Of a stretch of DNA of 64,000 nt, positions 22,247-33,800 are shown piece after piece. The position numbers and the translations under genes are program-made. Each line of letters opens with the position of its first letter. Position 1 is the first letter of the stretch. Location of the stretch: NCBI RefSeq assembly GCF_038502225.1, contig NW_027196447.1, positions 1-64,000 of the forward strand, written 5' to 3'. The DNA is from Cherax quadricarinatus (taxonomy: Eukaryota; Arthropoda; Malacostraca; Decapoda; Parastacidae). Under the pieces are notes generated by a model. It saw nothing but the letters and a program-made list of their open reading frames with translations. It was not told the origin of the DNA and did not search any database.

Positions 22247-23305
22247 ATGGAGGAGAGGATAGCTGAAGAGTGCAGGAAGTGGGAAGTACAGGTCTTAGCA
22301 GCAGAAGCTAGGATACAGTGCTTAGAAGAGAAACTGCAAAGCCTGAAACAGATTAGAGAGACAAATGACAATTCAGATGTGACATCAGGAAATTCAAAGT
22401 CAGGCGCAGACAAGGGGATGGTAAGCAACAACGGAGACATGCCGTACACGAAGGCCCTATCAGACCCACGTGGGGCCAGGGAAAAGACGATGAGCACACT
22501 GAGATCAAACGACAGGTCTGAAGACAATGAAGGAAATTCAAAGTCAGGCGCAGACAAGGGGATGGTAAGCAACAACGGAGACATGCCGTACACGAAGGCC
22601 CCATCAGACCCACGTGGGGCCAGGAAAAAGACGATGAGCACACTAAGATCAAGCGGCAGGTCCGAAGACAATGAAGGTTTGTTATATGCAGAGATTCTAA
22701 CAGCCAACTGCAGTAGCAAGGGACAGCTGGTCAGGAAAGACAGTTCACTGAGAATAGACGTTTCAGATATGACAGGGACTGAAGGCAAGAACATGTCAAT
22801 GGAAGGAAATAAAACGCCTCAGAGGAAGCAGATGGAGACTCAGTGGGAGGAGGAAAGGGCGAGGTCAGTTTTTGTGTATGGGCTCCAAGAAGCCAAGGGG
22901 GCCAACTTTGAAGAAATAAAACAGGAGGAGAAAAAAATGATTGAAGGCATCATGAAAACAATAGGGGAGGGCAATATGACGCAGGTGACAAATTTTCAGA
23001 GAATTGGGTGGTTTGCGAGTGGAAGGATACGGCCTGTCAGAGTAACTTTCAAGGAAGAATCAGTTCGAACCAGGATTCTGCAAGAGAAAGCAAGACTGAG
23101 GGACAAAGAGGGGTACCAGAGAGTATACCTCGACCGCGACAGAACACAAGAAGAAAGGACTACACTGAAAGAGAGGGTACAGAGACGCAAGGAGGAACGA
23201 GAAGCAATGAAAATGAGCAGGACCCAGACACAGGAGGAAGGGCAAACACACCCCACAGAATCTCCCACCAAAAGACTCCACCCGCGACATTCCCAACGCA
23301 ACTGA
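22247..23305 (+). CDS. LINE ORF1 protein (coiled coil, RNA-binding-like)
   Basis: A 352-residue frame from ATG 22247 to TGA 23303-23305. ORF1 proteins of LINEs bind the element's RNA and act as chaperones. Residues 1-38 are Glu/Lys/Leu-rich and look like a coiled coil; in-frame coding continues upstream of the ATG (LELQKREEEWGRKIVELGKK), so the true N-terminus is probably lost. Residues 48-95 and 96-143 are a near-perfect tandem duplication of 48 residues (144 nt, 22388-22531 and 22532-22675). Residues about 205-320 (RSVFVYGLQEAKG, RPVRVTFKEESVRTRILQEK, VYLDRDRTQEE) resemble the RRM-like plus C-terminal region of ORF1 proteins. A basic, Gln/Thr-rich tail follows. ORF2's open frame overlaps the last ~300 nt. 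Function is inferred from position and resemblance. Confidence 0.75.
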   Translation: MEERIAEECRKWEVQVLAAEARIQCLEEKLQSLKQIRETNDNSDVTSGNSKSGADKGMVSNNGDMPYTKALSDPRGAREKTMSTLRSNDRSEDNEGNSKSGADKGMVSNNGDMPYTKAPSDPRGARKKTMSTLRSSGRSEDNEGLLYAEILTANCSSKGQLVRKDSSLRIDVSDMTGTEGKNMSMEGNKTPQRKQMETQWEEERARSVFVYGLQEAKGANFEEIKQEEKKMIEGIMKTIGEGNMTQVTNFQRIGWFASGRIRPVRVTFKEESVRTRILQEKARLRDKEGYQRVYLDRDRTQEERTTLKERVQRRKEEREAMKMSRTQTQEEGQTHPTESPTKRLHPRHSQRN

Positions 23306-23490
23306 GCAACCTATACTACAACCCACTCACTGTTCCCTCTGCCACCAACCCCCATATCACAAACCTCACCCCAACAGCTGCCCCTTATGGGCATTCTGAC
23401 CCCACCCCCATCAACACAAACCCCACCTACACCACAGCCCCATATAGGCCCCCACCAAGGCTCTCGCTCCCCCAACCCCAATATACTTGC

Positions 23491-26382
23491 ATGACCACAA
23501 TGATAGAAAAGAAACTAAAGGTTTGGTACACAAACGCGGATGGAATAACGAATAAACATGAGGAGTGGAATGAAAGAATCAGTGAAAAATCCCCAGACAT
23601 CATAGCAGTCACAGAAACAAAACTCGCTGAGACAATAACAGACACAATCTTCCCAACAGGATATCAGATCCTGAGGAAAGATAGAAGGAGTAGAGGGGGA
23701 GGAGGGGTTGCACTGCTCATAAAACACCAATGGGGATTTGAGGAAATGGAAGGCATGGACATGATTGGAGAAAGAGACTACATTGTAGGTACAATTCAGT
23801 CCGGAGAACATAAAGTAGTCATTGGAGTGATGTATAACCCACCACAGAACTGCAGGAGGCCAAGAGAGGAGTACGAAGAAAACAACAGGGTGATGGTGGA
23901 CACAATGGCTGAGGTGGCAAGAAGAGCTCACTCGAGCAGAGCAAAGTTACTGGTAATGGGTGATTTCAACCACAGGGAGATCGACTGGGAAAACCTGGAG
24001 CCACATGGGGGTCCCGAAACATGGAGAGCCAAGATGATGGATGTGGTATTTGAAAACCTCATGCATCAACATGTCAGGGACACAACCAGAGAGAGAGGGG
24101 AGGATGAGCCAGCAAGACTGGATCTTGTGTTCAACCTGAGCAGTTCAGACATCGAGGACATCACTTACGAGAGGCCCCTTGGAGCTAGCGATCATGTGGT
24201 TCTGAGTTTTGACTATATAGTAGAGCTACAAGTGGAGAAGGTAACAGGAACTGAAGGGGACAGGCCAAACTATAAAAGGGGGGACTACACAGGTATGAGA
24301 AACTTCCTGCAGGAGGTTCAGTGGGACAGAGAAATGGTAGGAAAATCAGTAAACGAGATGATGGAATATGTGGCAACAAAGTGCAAGGAGGCAGAGGAAA
24401 GTTTTGTTCCCAAGGGAAACAGAAATAATAGGAAGACCAAAACGAGTCCTTGGTTTACCCGAATGTGTAGGGAGGCAAAAACTAAGTGCAACAGAGAATG
24501 GAAAAGGTACAGGAGGCATAGGACCCAGGAAAACAAGGAGATTAGTAGAAGAGCCAGAAACGAGTATGCACAGATAAGGAGGGAGGCCCAGCGACAGTAT
24601 GAAAACGACATAGCATCGAAAGTCAAATCTGACCCGAAACTGCTGTATAGCCACATTAGGAGGAAGACAACAGTCAAGGACCAGGTGATAAGGCTGAGGA
24701 AAGTAGGTGGAGAACTCACAAGAAACGATCAAGAGGTATGTGAGGAGCTCAACACGAGATTTAAGGAAGTATTTACAGTAGAGACAGGAAGGACTCTGGG
24801 GGGACAGACCAGATGGGGACACCAACAAGGAATACACCAACAAGTGTTGGACGACATACATACAGATGAGGAGGAGGTGAAGAAACTGCTAAGGGACATC
24901 GATACCTCAAAGGCAATGGGACCGGACAACATCTCTCCATGGGTCCTTAGAGAGGGAGCAGATATGTTGTGCGTACCACTTACCACAATCTTCAACACAT
25001 CCCTGGAAACTGGGCAACTACCTGAGGTATGGAAGACGGAAAATGTAGTTCCCATTTTCAAAAAAGGAGACGGAAAAGAGGCACTAAACTATAGACCTGT
25101 GTCATTGACGTGTATAGTATGCAAAATTATGGAGAAGATTATCAGGAGGAGAGTGGTGGAGCACCTGGAACGGAACAGGAGTATAAATGCCAACCAGCAC
25201 GGATTCACGGAAGGCAAATCCTGTGTCACAAACCTTCTGGAGTTTTATGATAAAATAACAGAAGTAAGACAAGAGAGAGAGGGATGGGTTGATTGCATCT
25301 TCTTGGACTGCAAGAAGGCCTTTGACACAGTTCCTCACAAGAGATTAGTGCAGAAGCTAGAGCATCAGGCGCATATAACAGGAAGGGCACTGCAATGGAT
25401 CAGAGAATACCTGACAGGGAGGCAACAACGAGTCATGGTACGTAATGATGTATCACAGTGGGCACCTGTGACGAGCGGGGTCCCACAGGGGTCGGTCCTA
25501 GGACCAGTGCTATTTTTGGTATATGTGAACGACATGACGGAAGGGTTAGACTCAGAAGTGTCCCTGTTTGCAGATGATGTGAAGTTAATGAGGAGAATTA
25601 AATCTGATGAGGACCAGGCAGGACTTCAAAGAGACCTGGACAGACTGGACACCTGGTCCAGCAAATGGCTTCTCGAATTTAATCCTGCCAAATGCAAAGT
25701 CATGAAGATAGGGGAAGGGCACAGAAGACCACAGACAGAGTATAGGCTAGGTGGCCAAAGACTGCAAACCTCACTCAAGGAGAAAGATCTTGGGGTGAGT
25801 ATAACACCGAGCATGTCTCCGGAAGCACACATCAATCAGATAACTGCTGCAGCATATGGGCGCCTGGCAAACCTGAGAACAGCATTCCGACACCTTAGTA
25901 AGGAATCATTCAAGACACTGTACACCGTGTATGTCAGGCCCATACTGGAGTATGCAGCACCTGTTTGGAACCCGCACTTGATAAAGCACGTCCAGAAACT
26001 AGAGAAAGTACAAAGGTTTGCAACAAGGTTAGTTCCAGAGCTAAGGGGAATGTCCTATGAAGAAAGATTAAGGGAAATCGGCCTGACGACACTGGAGGAC
26101 AGGAGGGTCAGGGGAGACATGATAACGACATATAAAATACTGCGTGGAATAGACAAGGTGGACAAGGACAGGATGTTCCAGGGAGGGGACACAGAAACAA
26201 GAGGCCACAATTGGAAGTTGAAGACACAAATGAGTCAGAGAGATAGTAGGAAGTATTTCTTCAGTCATAGAGTTGTAAGGCAGTGGAATAGCCTAGAAAA
26301 TGACGTAGTGGAGGCAGGAACCATACACAGTTTTAAGATGAGGTTTGATAAAGCTCATGGAGCGGGGAGAGAGAGGGTCTAG
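23491..26382 (+). CDS. LINE ORF2: endonuclease plus reverse transcriptase, uninterrupted
   Basis: 963 residues from ATG 23491. It nicks target DNA and copies element RNA (target-primed reverse transcription). The N-terminal exonuclease-endonuclease-phosphatase domain shows N15 in YTNADGI, E42 in TETKL, Y115 in MYNPP, D158 and N160 in MGDFN, D211 in RLDLVF, and SDH at 233-235. The RT domain shows NYRPVSLT (533-540), QHGF (569-572), LDCKKAFD (605-612, first catalytic Asp), [11 protein letters not shown] (662-672) and FADD (693-696). The C-terminus ([22 protein letters not shown]) is of the CR1/L2 kind. Key residues are present and there is no stop. The frame is open from 23008, so translation might start upstream or by coupling to ORF1; the ATG was chosen because it lies just before the endonuclease. 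Confidence 0.9.
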   Translation: MTTMIEKKLKVWYTNADGITNKHEEWNERISEKSPDIIAVTETKLAETITDTIFPTGYQILRKDRRSRGGGGVALLIKHQWGFEEMEGMDMIGERDYIVGTIQSGEHKVVIGVMYNPPQNCRRPREEYEENNRVMVDTMAEVARRAHSSRAKLLVMGDFNHREIDWENLEPHGGPETWRAKMMDVVFENLMHQHVRDTTRERGEDEPARLDLVFNLSSSDIEDITYERPLGASDHVVLSFDYIVELQVEKVTGTEGDRPNYKRGDYTGMRNFLQEVQWDREMVGKSVNEMMEYVATKCKEAEESFVPKGNRNNRKTKTSPWFTRMCREAKTKCNREWKRYRRHRTQENKEISRRARNEYAQIRREAQRQYENDIASKVKSDPKLLYSHIRRKTTVKDQVIRLRKVGGELTRNDQEVCEELNTRFKEVFTVETGRTLGGQTRWGHQQGIHQQVLDDIHTDEEEVKKLLRDIDTSKAMGPDNISPWVLREGADMLCVPLTTIFNTSLETGQLPEVWKTENVVPIFKKGDGKEALNYRPVSLTCIVCKIMEKIIRRRVVEHLERNRSINANQHGFTEGKSCVTNLLEFYDKITEVRQEREGWVDCIFLDCKKAFDTVPHKRLVQKLEHQAHITGRALQWIREYLTGRQQRVMVRNDVSQWAPVTSGVPQGSVLGPVLFLVYVNDMTEGLDSEVSLFADDVKLMRRIKSDEDQAGLQRDLDRLDTWSSKWLLEFNPAKCKVMKIGEGHRRPQTEYRLGGQRLQTSLKEKDLGVSITPSMSPEAHINQITAAAYGRLANLRTAFRHLSKESFKTLYTVYVRPILEYAAPVWNPHLIKHVQKLEKVQRFATRLVPELRGMSYEERLREIGLTTLEDRRVRGDMITTYKILRGIDKVDKDRMFQGGDTETRGHNWKLKTQMSQRDSRKYFFSHRVVRQWNSLENDVVEAGTIHSFKMRFDKAHGAGRERV

Positions 26383-26459
26383 TAGCAACCGGTGAAGAGG
26401 CGGGGCCAGGAGCTAGGACTCGACCCCTGCAACCACAAATAGGTGAGTACAAATAGGTG

Positions 26460-26693
<234 letters not shown>

Positions 26694-26867
26694 CTAGGTT
26701 TTTCTTCTTTTTCTTCATCTTTCTTGTTCTTCTTTATTTCCTCTATTCTCCATAGGGAAGTGAAAAAGAATCTTTCCACTATAAGCTATGCGTGTTTTAT
26801 GAGGCGACTAAAATGCCGGCAGCTAGCAACTCCTTCTCCTGTACAAAATACTAAAAATGAGAAGAAG

Positions 26868-29760
26868 AAAAACTTTATAAAACTGATATACCTGAATGTG
26901 CGTGGATGTAGTGCGGATAAGAGATGATTTCTGATGTTATAAATGAAAACAAGTTGGATGTCCTGGCCCTAAGCGAAACAAAGCTGAAGGAGGTAGGCGA
27001 GTTTCAGTGAGGAGAAATAGATGAGATTAAGTCAGAAGTATCTGAGACAGTTAGAGCTAAGGAAGGGGTAGCAATAATGAACATCAAAGTGGTATACAAT
27101 ACCGACAGGTTGGTAGGTAACACACATAGGCAACAGTTAGGCAACTTTATTCCGAAACGTTTCACCTACATAGTAGGCTTCTTCAGTCGAATACAGAAAG
27201 TAGGCAGGAACAGTAGAGATGTGAAGACGATGTAATCAGTCCGTCAGCCTTGAAGTCGTAGAATTTGAGGTTGTCAGTCCCTCAGCCTGGAAAGCAATAA
27301 TGTTGAAGGATCAGTTAGAGAAGGAGAAGAGGGAATATAAATATATGAATACAAGGATTATGTGGATTAAAATAAGGGTCGGATGTGAAAAGTGGGTCAT
27401 AATAAGTGTGTATGCACCTGGAGAAGAGAGGAGTGTAGAGAAGAGAGAGAGATAGATTTTGGGAGATGTTAAGCGAGTGTGTAGGAACTTTTGAACCAAG
27501 TGAGAGAGTAATTGCGTAGATGACCTAAATGTTAGAGTAGGAGAAACATTTAAAGAGGGTGTGGTAGGTAAGTCTGGGGAGCCAAGTGCAAATGATAATG
27601 GGGACCCTTTGACCGAACTGTGTATAGAAAGGAAGTTGGTTATGGGTAATACGTATTTTAAGAAAAAGAGGATAAATAAGTATACAAGATATGATGTAGG
27701 GCGTAATGACAGTAGTTTGTTGGACTACGTATTGGTAGATAAAAGACTTCTGGGTACACTTCAAGACTTCAAGATGTACATGTTTATAGAGGGATGACAA
27801 ATATATCAGATCACTTTTTAGTTGTAGCTACAGTGAGAGTAAAAGGTAGAGGGGATACAAGGAAAATGGAGGCAGCAGGTAAGAGAGAGGTGAAGGTTTA
27901 TAAGCTAAAGAAGGAGGAGGCAGCTAGGGTAAGATGTAAACAACTATTGAAGGATAGATGGGCAAGTGAGAACAGAGGCAATGGGGTTGAAGATGTATGG
28001 GGTAAGTGTTAGAGTGTCCAGCAGAAGTTTGTGGTTACTGGAAAGTGGGTGTGGGAGGGAAGAAGAGCGATTGGTGGAATGATGATGTAAAGAGATTTGT
28101 ATGAGAAAAGTTTTTACAAAGTAGAAGTGATGCAAGAAGGGAGGAGTATATGGAGAGGAAAAGAGAAACTAAAAGAGTGGTGAAGCATTGTAAAATGAGA
28201 ACAAATGAAAGAGTGGGTGAGATGTTATTAACAAATTTTGTTGAAAACAAGAAAAACTTTTGGAGTAAGATTAAGAAGTTGAGGAAGCCCAGGAAACGAA
28301 TGGATCTTTGTGAGGCAGTGGGTAGAATGAAACGGGGTAAGGCAGCTGGGATTGAAGGGATAAAGAGAGAAATGTTAAAATCAGGTGGGAATATAGTTCT
28401 GGAGTGGTTGTTGCTTTTATTTAATAAATGTATGGAAGAGGGTAAGGTATCTAGGGATTAGGCAGAGAGCATGCATAGTTCCTTTGTATAAAGGGAAAGG
28501 GAACAAAAGAGAGTGCAAAATTATAGGGGAATAAGTCTGTTGAGTATACCTGGTAAAGTGTATGGTAGGGTTATTATTGAAAGAATTAAGAGTAAGACGG
28601 AGAGTAAGATGGCAGATGAACAAGGAGGCTTTAGGAAGGGTGTGTGGACCAAGTGTTTACAGTGAAACATATGGGTGAACAGTATTTAGATAAGGATAAA
28701 GCACTTTTTGTGGCATTTATTGGAAAAGGCGTATGACAGGGTTGATAGGGAAGCAATGTGGAAGATGTTGCAAATGTATGGAATTGGAGGTAGGTTACTG
28801 ACAGCGGTGAAAAGTTTTTAAGAGGATAGTGAGGCACAGTTTACAGTATGTAAGGAGCGAGGGAGACTATTTCCCAGTAAAAGTAGGCCTTAGACAGGGA
28901 TGTGCGATGTCACCGTGGTGGTTCAATATATTTATAGATGGGGTTGTAAGAGAATTGAATGCTCGGGTGTTGGCGAGAGGTGTGGAGTTAAAAGATAAAA
29001 AATCTAACACAAAGTGGGAGTTGTCACAGATGCTCATGGCTGATGACACTGTGCTTTTGGGAGATTCTGAAGAGATGTTACAGAGGTTGGTGGATGAGTT
29101 TGGTAGGGTATGTAAAAGAAGAAAATTAAATGTGGATATAAGAAAGAGTAAGGTGATGAGGATGACAAAAAAAATTAGCTAACGAAAGATTGGATATCAG
29201 ATTGGAGGGAGAGAATATAGAGGAAGGGAATGTATTCAGATATTTAGGAGTGGACGTGTCAGTAGATGGGTCTATGAATGATGAGGTGAATCATAGAATG
29301 ACGAGGGAAGAAACGTGAGTGGAGACAAAAAAACTTTGTCCATGGAAGCAAAGAGGAGAATGTATAAGAGTACAGTTATACCAACGCTCGTATATGAGTG
29401 TGAAGCATGGGTGGTGAATGTTGCAGCAAGGAGAAAGCTGGAGGCAGTGAATATGTCGTGTCTGAGGGCAATGTGTGGTGTGAATATAATGCAGAGAATT
29501 AGTAGTTTGGAAATTAGGAGGAGGAGCAGGACTACCAAAACTATTATCCAGAGAGACGAGGAGGGGTTGTTGAGGTGGTTCGGACATGTAGAGAGAATGG
29601 AACAAAACAATGATTTCGAGAGTGTATAAATCCGTAATGCAGGGAAGACAGGGTAGGGGTCGCCCAAGGAAAGTTTGGAGGGAGGGGGTAAAGGAGGTTT
29701 TGTGTGAGAGGGGCTTGGACTCCCAGCAAGCATGCGTGAGCGTGTTTGATAGGAGCAAAT
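26868..29760 (+). pseudogene. Broken endonuclease-reverse transcriptase of the RTE-like LINE
   Basis: Pieces in order: endonuclease start [14 protein letters not shown] ending at a stop (26925-26927); ALSETKLKEVGEF in another frame (about 26968-27010); mid-endonuclease 27561-27797 (GNTYFKKKRINKYTRYD, LDYVLVDKRLLG); SDHFLVV right after 27794; RT N-terminal region 28150-28461 (MKRGKAAGIEGIKREML); NYRG and EQGGFRKG near 28520-28640; KAYDRVDREAMWKML near 28726; then 28829-29182 with GLRQGCAMSP and the catalytic box MADDTVLLGDS; then 29315-29629 with the C-terminal LRWFGHVERME. At least six frameshifts or stops separate these. It cannot make a full enzyme. RT identity is clear. Confidence 0.85.
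27113..27308 (-). mobile_element. Dispersed repeat inserted in LINE, with hammerhead-like core on the minus strand
   Basis: This ~195-bp stretch interrupts the endonuclease coding of the RTE-like copy; LINE-like sequence resumes at GAGAAGGAGAAGAGGGAATA. On the minus strand, CTGAAGA (27180-27186) is followed by an A, a 6-bp stem GCCTAC-TAT-GTAGGT (27164-27178, one G-U) and GAAAC (27159-27163). This resembles the CUGANGA and GAAA boxes of hammerhead ribozymes, which are known from the ends of Penelope-like elements. The extra A before the stem is atypical and the cleavage site was not located. Boundaries are approximate. Confidence 0.5.
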
Positions 29761-30039
29761 GGAGACAAATGGTTTTTAGTACTTGACGTGCTGTTGGAGT
29801 GTGAGAAAGGGAACATGAAGGGATTCAGGGAAACCGACAGGCCGAACTTGAGTCCTGGAGATGGGAAGTACAGTGTCTGCACTCTGAAGGAAGGGTGTTA
29901 ATGTTCCAGTTTTATAACTGTAGTGTAAGCGCGCCTCTGACAAGACAATGATGGACTAAATGGTGAAAGTTTTTCTTTTGAGCCACCCTGCCTTGGTGGG
30001 AGACGACAGGTGTGTTAATAAAATACAATAAAATACAAT

Positions 30040-30549
<510 letters not shown>

Positions 30550-30640
<91 letters not shown>
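30550..30640. repeat. (TA)n microsatellite
   Basis: TA tract to the right of the MITE with one TATGTA interruption. 30641-30875 beyond it is unassigned AT-rich sequence with no recognised gene. Confidence 0.95.
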
Positions 30641-30644
<4 letters not shown>

Positions 30645-30875
30645 CGAACACCGCCACCCAGGATAGACAACACTATTTCTTCTACAGTATCACACAAGAT
30701 CATCCTGGGAATAAGATACTCCTGCCTCAACATAATACTAGAACCACAGCGGCCAATTTTTATTTCATTTATTTTTAATTAAAATAATTAGAAAATTATA
30801 ATTATTATCCATCAAATAATTCATTAGTTATTTTTCCATTCTCTTGTTCAGGAGGAAGACGATCATCTGACACTA

Positions 30876-33800
30876 GTAACACAGAAGACCAGTACAGTAA
30901 CACAGAAGACCAGTACAGTAACACAGAAGACCAGTACAGTAACACAGAAGACCAGTACAGTAACACAGAAGACCAGTACAGTAACACAGAAGACCAGTAC
31001 AGTAACACAGAAGACCAGTACAGTAACACAGAAGACCAGTACAGTAACACAGAAGACCAGTACAGTAACACAGAAGACCAGTACAGTAACACAGAAGACC
31101 AGTACAGTAACACAGAAGACCAGTACAGTAACACAGAAGACCAGTACAGTAACACAGAAGACCAGTACAGTAACACAGAAGACCAGTACAGTAACACAGA
31201 AGACCAGTACAGTAACACAGAAGACCAGTACAGTAACACAGAAGACCAGTACAGTAACACAGACGACCAGTACAGTAACACAGAAGACCAGTACAGTAAC
31301 ACAGAAGACCAGTACAGTAACACAGAAGACCAGTACAGTAACACAGAAGACCAGTACAGTAACACAGAAGACCAGTACAGTAACACAGAAGACCAGTACA
31401 GTAACACAGAAGGTCAGTACAGTAACACAGAAGACCAGTACAGTAACACAGAAGACTAGTACAGTAACACAGAAGGCCAGTACAGTAACACAGAAGACCA
31501 GTGCAGTAACAGAAGACCAGTACAGTAACACAGAAGAACAGTGCAGTAACAGAAAACCAGTACAGTAACACAGAAGACCAGTACAGTAACACAGAAGACC
31601 AGTACAGTAACACAGAAGACCAGTACAGTAACACAAGAGACCAGTACAGTAACACAGAAGGCCAGTACAGTAACACAGAAGATCAGTACAGTAACACAGA
31701 TTACCAGTACAGTAATACAGAAGACCAGTACAGTAACACAGAAGAACAGTGCAGTAACAGAAGACCAGTACAGTAAAACAAAAAAACAGTGCAGTAACAG
31801 AAGACCAGTACAGTAACACAGAAAACCAGTACAGTAACACAGAAGACCAGTACAGTAACACAGAAGACCAGTACAGTAATACAGAAGAACAGTGCAGTAA
31901 CAGAAGACCAGTACAATAACAGAGAAGTACAGTGCAGTAACAGAAGACCAGTACAGTAACACAGAAGACCAAAACAGCAGCCCAGAAGAACAATGCAGTA
32001 ACAGAAGACCAGTGCAGTAACAGAGAAGAACAGTGCAGTAACAGAAGACCAGTACAGTAACACAGAAAAACAGTGCAGTAACAGAAGACCAGTACAGTAA
32101 CACAGAAGACCAGTACAGTAACACAGAAGACCAGTACAGTAACACAGAAGACCAGTACAGTAACACAGAAGACCAGTACAGTAACACAGAAGACCAGTAC
32201 AGTAACACAGAAGACCAGTACAGTAACACAGAAGACCAGTACAGTAACACAGAAGACCAGTACAGTAACACAGAAGACCAGTACAGTAACACAGAAGACC
32301 AGTACAGTAACACAGAAGACCAGTACAGTAACACAGATTACCAGTACAGTAACACAGAAGACCAGAACAGTAACACAGAAGACCAGTACAGTAACACAGA
32401 AGACCAGTACAGTAACACAGAAGACCAGTACAGTAACACAGAAGACCAGTACAGTAACACAGAAGACCAGTACAGTAACACAGATTACCAGTACAGTAAC
32501 ACAGAAGACCAGAACAGTAACACAGAAGACCAGTACAGTAACACAGAAGACCAGTACAGTAACACAGAAAACCAGTTTAGTAACACAGAAGACCAGTACA
32601 GTAACACAGACGACCAGTACAGTAACACAGAAGACCAGTACAGTAACACAGAAGACCAGTACAGTCACACAGACGACCAGTACAGTAACACAGAAGACCA
32701 GTACAGTAACACAGAAGACCAGTACAGTAACACAGAAGACCAGTACAGTAACACAGAAGGTCAGTACAGCAACACAGAAGACCAGTACAGTAACACAGAA
32801 GACTAGTACAGTAACACAGAAGGCCAGTACAGTAACACAGAAGACCAGTGCAGTAACAGAAGACCAGTACAGTAACACAGAAGAACAGTGCAGTAACAGA
32901 AGACCAGTACAGTAACACAGAAGACCAGTACAGTAACACAGAAGACCAGTACAGTAACACAGAAGACCAGTACAGTAACACAAGAGACCAGTACAGTAAC
33001 ACAGAAGGCCAGTACAGTAACACAGAAGATCAGTACAGTAACACAGATTACCAGTACAGTAATACAGAAGACCAGTACAGTAACACAGAAGAACAGTGCA
33101 GTAACAGAAGACCAGTACAGTAAAACAAAAAAACAGTGCAGTAACAGAAGACCAGTAGAGTAACACAGAAAACCAGTACAGTAAAACAAAAAAACAGTGC
33201 AGTAACAGAAGACCAGTAGAGTAACACAGAAAACCAGTACAGTAACACAGAAGACCAGTACAGTAACACAGAAGACCAGTACAGAAATACAGAAGAACAG
33301 TGCAGTAACAGAAGACCAGTACAATAACAGAGAAGTACAGTGCAGTAACAGAAGACCAGTACAGTAACACAGAAGACCAAAACAGCAGCCCAGAAGAACA
33401 ATGCAGTAACAGAAGACCAGTACAGTAACACAGAAGACAAGTACAGTAACACAGAAGACCAGTACAGTAACACAGCAAAACAGTGCAGTAACAGAAGACT
33501 AGTACAGTAACACAGAAGACCAGTACAGTAACACAGAAGACCAGTACAGTAACACAGAAGTCCAGTACTGTAACACAGAATACAAGTACAGTAACACAGA
33601 AGACCAGTACAGTAACACAGAAGACCAGTACAGTAACACAGAAGACCAGTACAATAACACAGAAGACCAGTACAGTAACACAGAAGACCAGTACAGTAAC
33701 ACAGAAGACCAGTACAGTAACACAGAAGACCAGTACAGTAACACAGAAGACCAGTACAGTAACACAGAAGACCAGTACAGTAACACAGAAGACCAGTACA

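Noticed and set aside
27113..27308. Target-site duplication CAGTTAG flanking the inserted repeat
   Set aside because: One of the two copies appears to belong to the inserted repeat itself, so it is not reliable evidence of a duplication.
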